The notes under the pieces are model-generated. The model ran no database searches and was not told where the DNA came from. It saw only the letters and a program-made list of their open reading frames with translations. DNA of 46,430 nt from Campylobacteraceae bacterium (GTDB lineage Bacteria > Campylobacterota > Campylobacteria > Campylobacterales > Sulfurovaceae): positions 1-46,430 of the forward strand of contig JAMOOX010000058.1 in assembly GCA_027065045.1 (NCBI GenBank), in the 5' to 3' direction. Of this stretch, positions 7,441 through 15,549 are shown piece by piece. The position numbers and the translations under genes were made by a program. The first letter of the stretch is position 1. Every line of letters begins with the position of its first letter.

Positions 7441-7787
7441 TGTTTAAAAAAGGAGAAATTTATTTAGCAAAATTAAATCCCAAAAAGGGTAATGAAGTTG
7501 GAAAGATAAGACCTATTTTAATATATCAAACAAATTTATTAAATGATTGCCAACATCCTACAACTATCATATTACCATTATCAACAATTCTAATTGATAA
7601 TACATATCCACTAAGATATAGAGTTAATAAAAGAGATAAATTAGAAAAAGATAGTGATATATTATGCGACCAAATAAGAGCTTTGGATAATCAGAGAATT
7701 ATACCAAATCTTATAGCTACATTAAGCTATAAAGAGATATTAGAGATTGATAAACATATTAAAATTGTGTTAGATATTAGAGGATAA
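7440..7787 (+). CDS. MazF/PemK family mRNA endoribonuclease toxin
   Basis: The 115-aa protein has the PemK fold markers GEIYLAKLNPKKGNEVGKIRP at the N-terminus (residues 5-25), including the RP dipeptide. The central ILPLSTI strand and CDQIRALDNQRI are the expected catalytic and substrate loop regions. Toxins of this family cleave single-stranded mRNA at short motifs. The gene is intact and the antitoxin lies immediately upstream. The module is inserted between a transporter gene and a GTPase gene. Confidence 0.93.
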   Translation: MFKKGEIYLAKLNPKKGNEVGKIRPILIYQTNLLNDCQHPTTIILPLSTILIDNTYPLRYRVNKRDKLEKDSDILCDQIRALDNQRIIPNLIATLSYKEILEIDKHIKIVLDIRG

Positions 7788-7798
7788 AAGGATATTTT

Positions 7799-7831
7799 AT
7801 GATAGAGCTTAAAATATATATAATAAAATAA
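7799..7831 (+). other. Ten-codon open frame with a ribosome site
   Basis: ATG at 7799, preceded by AAAAGGA, opens a ten-residue frame (MIELKIYIIK) that stops three bases before the GTPase ATG. The GTPase itself lacks an obvious ribosome site. The frame could be a leader peptide that couples translation, or a leftover 5' end of a lost gene. Confidence 0.35.
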
Positions 7832-7833
7832 AA

Positions 7834-9207
7834 ATGACTTCACACCCAAAATTTGCCGTAGTAGGACACCCAAACAAAGGTAAAAGTACAATTGTTTCAT
7901 CATTAGCATTAGATGATACTATTAATATATCTGATATTTCAGGGACTACCAAAGAGAGTCGTAGTTTTCCTCTTAAAGTTGATGGCAAGATAATATATGA
8001 ACTATTTGATACCCCTGGGTTTCAACGAGCTAAATCTCTTTTGGCTTGGCTAAATTCTCATACCGTATCTGCTCATCAAAAAGATATGATTGTAAATGAT
8101 TTTATAGAAGCTAATAAAACTAATCCTAAATATAGAGATGAGATAGAACTACTTACTCCTATTATGAATGGGGCTTCTATAATATATGTAGTAGATGGTT
8201 CTAAACCATATAGTAGTGAGTATGAGGCTCAAATGGAGATATTACGATGGACAACTCAACCATCTATGGCTTTGATAAATCTAATTGGTGATGATAACTT
8301 TGTAGATGAGTGGCAAAAGGCCTTGGGGCAGTATTTTAGAATGGTTAGAGTATATAATCCTCTTAATGCCAACTTTCAAACTCATCTTAATATCCTCAAA
8401 AGTATGTCTCATCTCAAAGAGGAGTGGATAGAACCTATGGAACACTCCATAGAGATTTTTACAAACTATCATCAACAAAAGATTGACTCTACTATTAATT
8501 TAATCACAGATACAATGGTAGATATATTAAGATTTAAAACAAGATATAAAATTGCCTCTAAAAAACCATCAAAAAATGAGATGGAGAGATTTTTAGAGGA
8601 TTATAAATCTCAAATTATATCAAAAGAGAGAGAATTTCAAAATAATATTAATAGAATATGGCATCATAATAATATTAATAAAGATAACTTTTTGATAGAA
8701 CTTAGCAATATAAATCTATTTTCACAAAAGAGTAAATCTATATTTGGATTAAATCAAAAAGAGATTATTAGTTCAGGAGTGATGGGTGGAGTATTAGCAG
8801 GTGGTGGGGTTGATATGCTACTTGGTGGTTCTACTCTATTAGTTGGTTCAATGGTTGGGGCTTTGGTTGGTGGAGTATCTGCTGTAATTGGGTTTAGTAA
8901 ATTAATAGATGTAGAGATATTAGGACAAAAAGTTGGTAAAATAGAGATTGTATTAGGAAATATCAAAGATATAAATTTCTCATTTATTCTACTATCAAGA
9001 GTTTTATATTATAGTAATATAATCTCATCACACTCACATGGAGTAAGAGATAAAATAGAACTTAAAGAGAACCTAAATATCTTTGATAAAGATAATAAAA
9101 AAGAGATAGAAAAATTACATAAAAAGATACAAAATAGAAGATTTCTAAGAGACGCTACAATAGAGAGATATAGAGAGATTATAAATATAGTTTTTAATAA
9201 TAGATAA
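7834..9207 (+). CDS. GTPase with DUF3482 domain
   Basis: This 457-aa protein has an Era/EngA-like G domain: P-loop GHPNKGKS (11-18), a switch region around SGTTKESRS, and G3 motif DTPG (59-62). The helical DUF3482 part follows, with a glycine-rich double membrane segment near residues 310-350 (GVMGGVLAGGGVDMLLGG). Such proteins normally sit next to a DUF2868 membrane protein; no such gene is next to it here. The role is unknown and membrane association is likely. No strong ribosome site precedes the ATG. Confidence 0.88.
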   Translation: MTSHPKFAVVGHPNKGKSTIVSSLALDDTINISDISGTTKESRSFPLKVDGKIIYELFDTPGFQRAKSLLAWLNSHTVSAHQKDMIVNDFIEANKTNPKYRDEIELLTPIMNGASIIYVVDGSKPYSSEYEAQMEILRWTTQPSMALINLIGDDNFVDEWQKALGQYFRMVRVYNPLNANFQTHLNILKSMSHLKEEWIEPMEHSIEIFTNYHQQKIDSTINLITDTMVDILRFKTRYKIASKKPSKNEMERFLEDYKSQIISKEREFQNNINRIWHHNNINKDNFLIELSNINLFSQKSKSIFGLNQKEIISSGVMGGVLAGGGVDMLLGGSTLLVGSMVGALVGGVSAVIGFSKLIDVEILGQKVGKIEIVLGNIKDINFSFILLSRVLYYSNIISSHSHGVRDKIELKENLNIFDKDNKKEIEKLHKKIQNRRFLRDATIERYREIINIVFNNR

Positions 9208-9211
9208 AGAT

Positions 9212-9763
9212 TTAACTTATATTTAGTTTATCAATCTTCTCTTGAGTAGTAGTAATAGTCCAATCTACTCTATCTACTCCAAAATCTCTTGTAAATTTGG
9301 TAATATCTAACTGTTTGAGATTATATAGAGTTTTTTCTATTTGATTGTATGGTGTGCTAAAGCTATAATCTATCTCTTTGATATACTCTATTAAATTAGC
9401 CTCTTCTACCACCTTTTTGGTGGCATTTCCATAAGCCCTTGCTAATCCACCAATTCCTAGCTTTATACCACCAAAATATCGTACTATTAATAGAGATACA
9501 TTTATTAACTCTTTGCCTCTTAGGACATTAAGAGCAGGAACTCCTGAAGAGCCTTTGGGTTCGCCATCATCTGAACTATTCTCTACTATTTGAGCAAACT
9601 CATTTAACTCTCTTAAAGCATATACAATATGATTGGCTTTTGGGTGCTTGACTTTTAGCTCTTCTCTTAGTTTTTTGAAGTTATCAGGTGTGGTAAGATG
9701 GGCTATAAATTTGGAGCGATTAATCTCATAGGTTGTTGTGGTTGTTTGGGTGATGGTTTTCAT
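9212..9763 (-). CDS. IMPACT/YigZ family protein (UPF0029)
   Basis: This 183-aa protein carries the UPF0029 core: RSKFIAHL, HPKANHIVYALR, a DDGEPKGSSGVPALNVLRG loop and VRYFGGIKLGIGGLARAYG. A C-terminal domain resembling an RNA-binding fold follows. The family is conserved from bacteria to human IMPACT; the bacterial members have no settled function. It is the last gene of a leftward run, one base after the VapC-like toxin. Confidence 0.93.
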   Translation of the reverse strand: MKTITQTTTTTYEINRSKFIAHLTTPDNFKKLREELKVKHPKANHIVYALRELNEFAQIVENSSDDGEPKGSSGVPALNVLRGKELINVSLLIVRYFGGIKLGIGGLARAYGNATKKVVEEANLIEYIKEIDYSFSTPYNQIEKTLYNLKQLDITKFTRDFGVDRVDWTITTTQEKIDKLNIS

Positions 9764-9764
9764 A

Positions 9765-10139
9765 TTAAAATTCTATCATATTAACTTGTTTTAAATATTT
9801 AAAATCTTTTTTATTTAAAGTATATAAGTCAATATTATACATAATGACTGTTGAGGCAATCATGGAATCCATAATTTTTGTATTATGAGAAAGGGTATAT
9901 TGTTCTAATATATCTTTTGCTAATATAACAATCTCACTATTTATTTTTAATACTTCAAATTGTAAAATACTTTTTTTAATAAAATTTAACTCTCTTTTAT
10001 TCTTTGCACCTTGATATAGTTCCATAATTACAATATCATTAATATAAATTGTATCATACTTCTCTAAAATTTTTATGACTTTTTTATTGGCTTTTAAATA
10101 TTCAATAATAATATTTGTATCAATAAATACTATCGCCAT
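9765..10139 (-). CDS. PIN-domain (VapC-like) ribonuclease toxin
   Basis: The 124-aa PIN domain has the expected acidic residues: FIDTN near the N-terminus (Asp7), Glu in VIMELYQGA, and Asp in TKIMDSMIASTV (about residue 92), then the usual LNKKDF near the end. PIN toxins cleave RNA, often tRNA, in a metal-dependent way. Its start overlaps the upstream antitoxin gene by ten bases. It is intact, so the pair is probably active. Confidence 0.9.
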   Translation of the reverse strand: MAIVFIDTNIIIEYLKANKKVIKILEKYDTIYINDIVIMELYQGAKNKRELNFIKKSILQFEVLKINSEIVILAKDILEQYTLSHNTKIMDSMIASTVIMYNIDLYTLNKKDFKYLKQVNMIEF

Positions 10140-10402
10140 GATTTTTCTCTTAATTCTCTTGAATAATTAGCAACATCGTTTATATCTTTAAATGGATTAT
10201 CTTCTTCTTTAACATCATCTAAATTATCAAACTCTAATTTATATGAGTTTTGTTTTGGGTCTAAATGAGTAATATTAAACTCTTTTTGTGTTTTATACTG
10301 TTCAAGATGTTTTAAAATAAATTCTGAAAAAAGTTTAATATCAGATTTAAATTCACTTATAAAAATATCTTCTATTTTTGTATTATTTAGTTGTATAGTC
10401 AT
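10130..10402 (-). CDS. Antitoxin partner of the PIN toxin, 90 aa
   Basis: A 90-aa acidic protein (MTIQLNNTKIEDIFISEFKS at the start) directly precedes and overlaps the PIN-domain gene. It has no clear DNA-binding motif that I can name, but the size, overlap and C-terminal charged tail (ANYSRELREKSWR) fit the antitoxin of a VapBC-type pair. The assignment is mainly from context. An AAAGGA ribosome site precedes the ATG. Confidence 0.8.
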   Translation of the reverse strand: MTIQLNNTKIEDIFISEFKSDIKLFSEFILKHLEQYKTQKEFNITHLDPKQNSYKLEFDNLDDVKEEDNPFKDINDVANYSRELREKSWR

Positions 10403-10404
10403 TT

Positions 10405-10800
10405 TTATCCTTTCTGTTTTGTAGTATCGTTATTATTTCTCTTATCATCTATTACATTATATTTAATAAACCTAAACAGATATATAACAATCAATCCAAT
10501 AGTAGTACCAATAATATCTGCAATCACATCATTAATCTCTCCAAATCTAGTGGTAGTAAGTAGAAGTTGAGAGAGTTCTATAAATACTCCATATCCTAAT
10601 AGATATATAAATATTTTAACACTTTTAATATTATAAGATAGTTTTATCAATATAGATAGTACAAAAAAGGCTATAAAATGGTTGGTTTTATCCCAAAGGG
10701 GAGTAGCTATTTGAGCTATTTCAAGAGGAATTATAGCTAATATATAGATTGATACTATCGCACTATATAAGCTAAATCTAAATATTTTTAATTTGTTCAA
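10405..10800 (-). CDS. VanZ-like membrane protein
   Basis: This 131-aa protein has about four membrane helices and VanZ-family marks: DKTNHFIAFFVLS, IELSQLLLTTTRFGEINDVIADIIGT, with the conserved E-Q, R and D residues. The function of this family is unclear outside teicoplanin resistance. The start is TTG at 10800, inside the end of hemH (23-base overlap), with GTGGA upstream, so it is probably coupled to hemH translation. Confidence 0.85.
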   Translation of the reverse strand: MNKLKIFRFSLYSAIVSIYILAIIPLEIAQIATPLWDKTNHFIAFFVLSILIKLSYNIKSVKIFIYLLGYGVFIELSQLLLTTTRFGEINDVIADIIGTTIGLIVIYLFRFIKYNVIDDKRNNNDTTKQKG

Positions 10801-11716
10801 TTATAAAATCCACAAAATTATCATCATCATTAAAGCAACTGGCTACTATAAAATCATCATATCCAATTTTTTCTACTATTTCACGACTCTCAATATCAAG
10901 TTCAAAGATAGTCTCGGCATTATCAACTGTAAAGGCTAAAGGGTATATTAGTACTTTTTGATTGGTTGGGTTTCTTAAAGTATGGTTTAGTGATGGTGTA
11001 AGCCAATCAGACTTGCCCACTTTTGATTGATATACCAATTTTATATCATTAAATTCTAATCCTTTAAAATATAAAAATGTTTTAAGGGCTGATACATTTG
11101 CTTCTACTTGCTTTTCATAAGGGTCGCCATTTTTGATAATACTTACTGGTAACCCATGGGCTGATAGGATTAAATCATACTCTTTGGAGTCTTTATCTCC
11201 AATAGCTTCTACTATTTTATGATAAATCATCTCAATATATTTGATATTATCATAATACTCATCAATTAAAGTGATTTTAGGGTGATAATCTAACTCCTCT
11301 AATATCTCTTCTATATCTTCAAATGATGATAAAGTGGTGGTTGTAGAGTATTGAGGATACATTGGAAATAGGATTATCTCATCAATATTATCATCTCTCA
11401 TTTTAATAATAGCATCTTTGGCAAATGGTGGTACATATCTCATTGCCATATCTACTTTCATATCTACTCTATCATTTAGTTTATCTATAAGTTTTTGAGT
11501 GAGATTTGTAAGTGGTGATTTGCCACCAAAAATTTGATAGTTTTTTTTGACATCATCTAATCTATTTTTGATAATAATATATGATATTAATTTTCTAAGA
11601 TATATATTCATAGGTAAAATATTTTTATCGCTAAACATATTTTTGAGAAATAGCTCCACCTCATCAATAGAGTTTATTCCTCCCATATTTAGTAGTAATA
11701 GTCCCTTTTTACTCAT
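10778..11716 (-). CDS. hemH: Ferrochelatase
   Basis: The 312-aa protein inserts iron into protoporphyrin IX, or into coproporphyrin in some lineages. Seen are LLLNMGG at the N-terminus, GGKSPLTNLT, MRYVPPF, the FPMYPQYSTTTT segment and the LSAHGLPVSIIKNGDPY motif holding the catalytic His. The usual C-terminal HLET-type motif reads DNAETIFEL, a variant of the common form. The start overlaps the dusB end by eight bases. The heme enzyme HemW is encoded elsewhere in the window. Confidence 0.96.
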   Translation of the reverse strand: MSKKGLLLLNMGGINSIDEVELFLKNMFSDKNILPMNIYLRKLISYIIIKNRLDDVKKNYQIFGGKSPLTNLTQKLIDKLNDRVDMKVDMAMRYVPPFAKDAIIKMRDDNIDEIILFPMYPQYSTTTTLSSFEDIEEILEELDYHPKITLIDEYYDNIKYIEMIYHKIVEAIGDKDSKEYDLILSAHGLPVSIIKNGDPYEKQVEANVSALKTFLYFKGLEFNDIKLVYQSKVGKSDWLTPSLNHTLRNPTNQKVLIYPLAFTVDNAETIFELDIESREIVEKIGYDDFIVASCFNDDDNFVDFIIEQIKNI

Positions 11717-12662
11717 AGATTATCACCTCTTGAGCAAAAAACTCCTCTATAACGGCTCTCATATCTTGTGGATTAACTATTCTATTAATATCATTTCTAA
11801 ATTTTGATGCACCATCATATCCACCTTTTGAGTAGGTATGAAGATGTTTTCTAAATAAGATTGCTCCATATTCGCCATAAAAATTTATCATTTGGTCGTA
11901 GTGTTCTATTATCACTGATTGTATAAGCTTACTGCTTGGTCTATCATCTCCACTCTTCATCTGTGCAAAAATCCACGGTTTACCTATCGCACCTCGTCCT
12001 ACCATTATCCCATCAGCACCAGTATAATCTAATACCCATTTAGATTTTGCAGGAGTATCTATATCACCATTTGCAATGACAGGGATAGATAGAGCCTCTT
12101 TTATCTCTTTGATAGCTTGATAATCTACGGGGGCTTTAAATTTGCCACTTCTAGTGCGTCCATGGACTGCTATAAAATCAGCTCCACAATCCTCTACAAG
12201 TTTGGCTATTTCAATATGATTTTTCTCTTCAAATCCCAATCTTATCTTGACACTTGTATATTCTTTGTTGGAGTATTTTTTGATAGTCTCAATAGCTTTT
12301 GCCATTTTGGGTAAATCATTTAAAAGAGAACTACCTGAAAGATTATTAACAACTTTTGGCACAGGACAACCACAATTTAAATCAATTATATCAATCCCAT
12401 CTCTCTCATTTAGTACTTCAATAGCTTCTCTTATAATATCAGGTTTTGAACCTGATATTTGTACAGAATAAGGGGTCTCTAATGGACTTTTTTCAACCAT
12501 TTTCATAGTTTTGGCATTTTTATAGACCAAAGCATTAGAACTTATCATCTCACTTACAGTTAAATCTGCTCCAAACTTTTTGACTACACTTCGTAGAGGC
12601 AAGTCGGTAAATCCTGCCAATGGAGCTAATACAAAAAGAGGTTTTGAAAAATCTAATGACAT
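11709..12662 (-). CDS. dusB: tRNA-dihydrouridine synthase B
   Basis: This 317-aa FMN enzyme reduces uridine to dihydrouridine in tRNA D-loops. Seen are LAPLAGFTDLPLR (10-24), the catalytic Cys99 in NCGCPVPKV, VHGRTRSG, IANGDIDT and GADGIMVGRGAIGKPWIF. The length is typical of DusB. It starts one base before the end of the upstream membrane protein gene, in a tight leftward operon with hemH and the VanZ-like gene. Confidence 0.95.
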   Translation of the reverse strand: MSLDFSKPLFVLAPLAGFTDLPLRSVVKKFGADLTVSEMISSNALVYKNAKTMKMVEKSPLETPYSVQISGSKPDIIREAIEVLNERDGIDIIDLNCGCPVPKVVNNLSGSSLLNDLPKMAKAIETIKKYSNKEYTSVKIRLGFEEKNHIEIAKLVEDCGADFIAVHGRTRSGKFKAPVDYQAIKEIKEALSIPVIANGDIDTPAKSKWVLDYTGADGIMVGRGAIGKPWIFAQMKSGDDRPSSKLIQSVIIEHYDQMINFYGEYGAILFRKHLHTYSKGGYDGASKFRNDINRIVNPQDMRAVIEEFFAQEVIIYE

Positions 12663-13693
12663 TAACTACAAACACTCTTTTTATCTATAAAATCTTCTAA
12701 TTTAAAGTGATGGTTATTATCTCTTAGTTCTAATAATGCACGATATTTCATAAACTCATTATCTCTTTGTTCTTCTAAGAACTCTTTGATATCTTCTACT
12801 CTCTCATAATCAAACAAGATACAGATATAAGCATTTTCTGCTTTTGTATTGTTTTGTCTATATTTATTAAATAGTGAAATATTAAGATGTGGCTTTAGTT
12901 TTTTCATTGTAGTAGCTGATAATCTCATATAATCTTCACACTCAAAATCAAGAGCAGTTACAAATTTATCAATTATATTCTCATCAAATCCTAACTTCTC
13001 TCCACTATCTACTCTATCTAATATTTTATAGAAATTATCCATATCTAATAGTGATATATACTTAAGAGCCTCTTGCATATTTACAGTAGCAAAGAATTTA
13101 TCTAAAGCACTATCTACAACACTTTTATCAAAACTCTCTTTTGAACGAAGAACCTCTTCAACAAAACTATCATCACTATTTACTCTATTAATATTATTTT
13201 GAATAATTAGAGGATTATTAGAAGATAATCGTTTTTTAATATTTTTATCTTTTATCTCTACAAACTTACCACTATTAATATCTTTTACAATCTCTAACGC
13301 TCTTACAAATCTATTATCTAATCCCTCTGCTGAACTATTAGTCTCAATTGTACACATATCTAATATAGATGCACCATCTTTCATCTCATCTTTGATATAT
13401 TTATGCTTTGATGGCTCTTTTAAGATAGACCAATAAAGAGCATCTTTTAGAGTCTCCATATCTTTTTTCCATCTTCTAGCTTTAAAGTGCAGTTTTGTAC
13501 CATAATACATCATATGTAATAGAGATGTAATAAATAAAATTCCCATAGGTATAGATACCCAAATATAGATTGGAAAATTAAGTGTAATACCAAAAATCTC
13601 TTTGGTAAAGCTCTCTGTAGTAATAGAGTAAGCAAATGCACCTAAAAGAGCCATTAAAGCCAAAGATGCCACAATATATAGAGTTATTCTCAT
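12662..13693 (-). CDS. Conserved membrane protein of unknown function, 343 aa
   Basis: Two membrane helices lie at the N-terminus (about residues 5-22 and 40-62). A long soluble, helix-rich domain follows with many acidic residues and no recognised motif. It sits between dksA-like and dusB genes and overlaps dusB by one base. I recognise it only as the kind of hypothetical protein found at this place in Campylobacterota. The ribosome site AAAAGGA is good. Confidence 0.85.
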   Translation of the reverse strand: MRITLYIVASLALMALLGAFAYSITTESFTKEIFGITLNFPIYIWVSIPMGILFITSLLHMMYYGTKLHFKARRWKKDMETLKDALYWSILKEPSKHKYIKDEMKDGASILDMCTIETNSSAEGLDNRFVRALEIVKDINSGKFVEIKDKNIKKRLSSNNPLIIQNNINRVNSDDSFVEEVLRSKESFDKSVVDSALDKFFATVNMQEALKYISLLDMDNFYKILDRVDSGEKLGFDENIIDKFVTALDFECEDYMRLSATTMKKLKPHLNISLFNKYRQNNTKAENAYICILFDYERVEDIKEFLEEQRDNEFMKYRALLELRDNNHHFKLEDFIDKKSVCS

Positions 13694-13705
13694 AATAAAA
13701 TCCTT

Positions 13706-14059
13706 TTATTTAGTTTTTTCGTTAATTTCACGACAAGTTATACAAAATCGTGCAAAGTTTTTGACTTCTAGTCTCTCAATTCCAATAGGTTCTTCACACA
13801 TTTCACAAATTCCATATAAGTCATTTCTTATTTTATCAAAAGCTAGTTCAATCTCTCCTAGTTCCCTATGAAGCTGTTCAATAATAGCATTATCTAAATT
13901 TGTTTCAGTAAAAATAGCTGCATCATCTCCCTCATCATGTATATCTTTATCTCTAATATTAATTATATCATTCTCTAACTCTCTAAGATTTAAAATAATC
14001 TTATCGTTTCTTTTGATAAGTTTCTTTTTAAAATCTTGTAACTGTTCTTTTGTAAGCAT
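13706..14059 (-). CDS. DksA/TraR-family zinc-finger protein
   Basis: This 117-aa protein has an N-terminal coiled-coil pair (residues 1-75) with an acidic GDDAA tip (44-48), and a C4 zinc finger with Cys85, Cys88, Cys106 and Cys109. DksA binds the RNA polymerase secondary channel and, with ppGpp, tunes transcription of rRNA and other promoters. The length and DDAA tip fit a DksA-type factor. A CAGGAGAG ribosome site precedes the ATG. Confidence 0.93.
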   Translation of the reverse strand: MLTKEQLQDFKKKLIKRNDKIILNLRELENDIINIRDKDIHDEGDDAAIFTETNLDNAIIEQLHRELGEIELAFDKIRNDLYGICEMCEEPIGIERLEVKNFARFCITCREINEKTK

Positions 14060-14074
14060 ACTCTCTCCTGTTTT

Positions 14075-14536
14075 TTATTTATGGTATGGATGGTTATTTA
14101 TAATACTTAGACCTCTAAAAATCTGTTCGCTTAAAACAACTTTGACTAATTTGTGAGACATAGTTATCTCTCCAAAAGATACTTTTCTATCACACATATC
14201 CAAAAAAGATTTTTCAAATCCATAAGCACCACCGATAAAGAAATTTACAACCCCTTTATCTCTCATAAGCTCTCCAAATTGATGTGAATCTACTATTTTA
14301 CTAGATGGGTCTAATGCAATATTATATCCATTTTTTAGATAGCTTGATAGTGCCTCTGTATAACTCTGTTGAGCTTTGATAGAAGATATATCTTGTGCTT
14401 TTGAAATATTTTTATTAAATACCTCAATAATCTCAAAATCACTAAATCTATTTATCATATTTTTATAATGTTCAATCAAAGGTGCATATAAGACATCTTT
14501 ACTTTTTTTATCAACTATAATTATATTTATTTTCAT
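14075..14536 (-). CDS. rlmH: 23S rRNA pseudouridine-1915 N3-methyltransferase
   Basis: The protein of about 153 aa is an SPOUT methyltransferase that methylates pseudouridine 1915 of 23S rRNA. Seen are FFIGGAYGF (AdoMet loop) and the C-terminal EQIFRGLSIINNHPYHK. I start it at the ATG at 14536 (MKINIIIVDKK) rather than at an in-frame ATG 33 bases upstream. The protein then has the family's usual length, and AGGA lies just before this codon. Confidence 0.95.
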   Translation of the reverse strand: MKINIIIVDKKSKDVLYAPLIEHYKNMINRFSDFEIIEVFNKNISKAQDISSIKAQQSYTEALSSYLKNGYNIALDPSSKIVDSHQFGELMRDKGVVNFFIGGAYGFEKSFLDMCDRKVSFGEITMSHKLVKVVLSEQIFRGLSIINNHPYHK

Positions 14537-14623
14537 AATTCCTGTTTCTATTATTAATATAAGAAGCATTATAAAAAAAGTTTATATAAAATCTGTTTAA
14601 ATTGAATAAAATTTTACATTTTT

Positions 14624-14632
14624 TGGTATAAT
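14624..14632 (+). promoter_or_regulatory. Extended -10 promoter for the DUF1566 gene
   Basis: TGG followed by TATAAT (14627-14632) makes an extended -10 element, 24 bases before the TTG start. AGGAG at 14642-14646 is the ribosome site, nine bases from the TTG. Confidence 0.6.
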
Positions 14633-14655
14633 AAGCTCAATAGGAGTATAAAAAG

Positions 14656-15549
14656 TTGAATAGAGCAATTTTTATAATATTAATTGTTTTGTTAATAGCA
14701 TCACAATCAATACTATTTTATAAACTGCATACCATAGAGAGTAAGCTTAAAAATTTAATTAATCAAAAAATCAAAAATCCAATACAAAATGGTTCACCCA
14801 TCAAAAATATATTAGAGATAAATGATATTATCAAAAAAGATAGAGCAATTATTGAAAATATGAGAAAAGATACATTTGAATCACATAGTCAGTTTGATGC
14901 AAGAGTCTATAATGCAAAAATGGCTCTAAAGAAAAAGATTAAAAGATTAGCAAATCAAAGCATATCTAGTCATATAGTAGGCTATCTATCTATGGAGAGT
15001 TATGATGCAGATATACAAAAGATGGAATTAACACTAAAGTGGAATGCACTTAATAATATGTTTAATACAAAAGATAAAGGTAGGCTATACTTAGATATAT
15101 CTAGAAAAGTTGCCAAAAAATTATTTGAAAAACAGAGAACATACCCATTTTATATTACAGTTAAATTTAGTAACTATAAAATATTAATTGATAAAATTTT
15201 TATCCAAGATAGAGATAAAAGGTTCTATTTAAATAAAAAGTTTGTAGTACTCAAAAATATAATGGTACAAGATACACCTTATGGCAAAGATACATCATGG
15301 CAAGAGGCAATAGAGTATTGTGAAAATTTGACTTTAGCATCTTATACAAACTGGAGATTACCAAACAAAGCAGAACTAAGAGATATTTACAACTCTATTG
15401 GGAGTTTTAAAAATATCACACTATATTGGTACTGGTCATCAAGTGCCAAAAATGAAGATGAAGCGTGGTATATGAGATTTAAAAATGGAAAAGAGTTTTG
15501 GACTAACAAGTCTAATTTGTATTATACTTTGTGTGTGAGAGATTTATAA
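14656..15549 (+). CDS. Membrane-anchored DUF1566 (Lcl) domain protein
   Basis: The 297-aa protein has one N-terminal membrane anchor (about residues 4-22), a charged helical middle part, and a C-terminal DUF1566/Lcl domain. The domain marks are SWQEAIEYCENL, TNWRLPNKAELRDIYNSIG, WYWSSS, EAWYMRFKNG and LCVRDL. Such domains occur in surface or periplasmic proteins, some linked to adhesion; the function here is unknown. The start is TTG, supported by AGGAG nine bases upstream. recQ starts directly after its stop. Confidence 0.85.
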   Translation: MNRAIFIILIVLLIASQSILFYKLHTIESKLKNLINQKIKNPIQNGSPIKNILEINDIIKKDRAIIENMRKDTFESHSQFDARVYNAKMALKKKIKRLANQSISSHIVGYLSMESYDADIQKMELTLKWNALNNMFNTKDKGRLYLDISRKVAKKLFEKQRTYPFYITVKFSNYKILIDKIFIQDRDKRFYLNKKFVVLKNIMVQDTPYGKDTSWQEAIEYCENLTLASYTNWRLPNKAELRDIYNSIGSFKNITLYWYWSSSAKNEDEAWYMRFKNGKEFWTNKSNLYYTLCVRDL

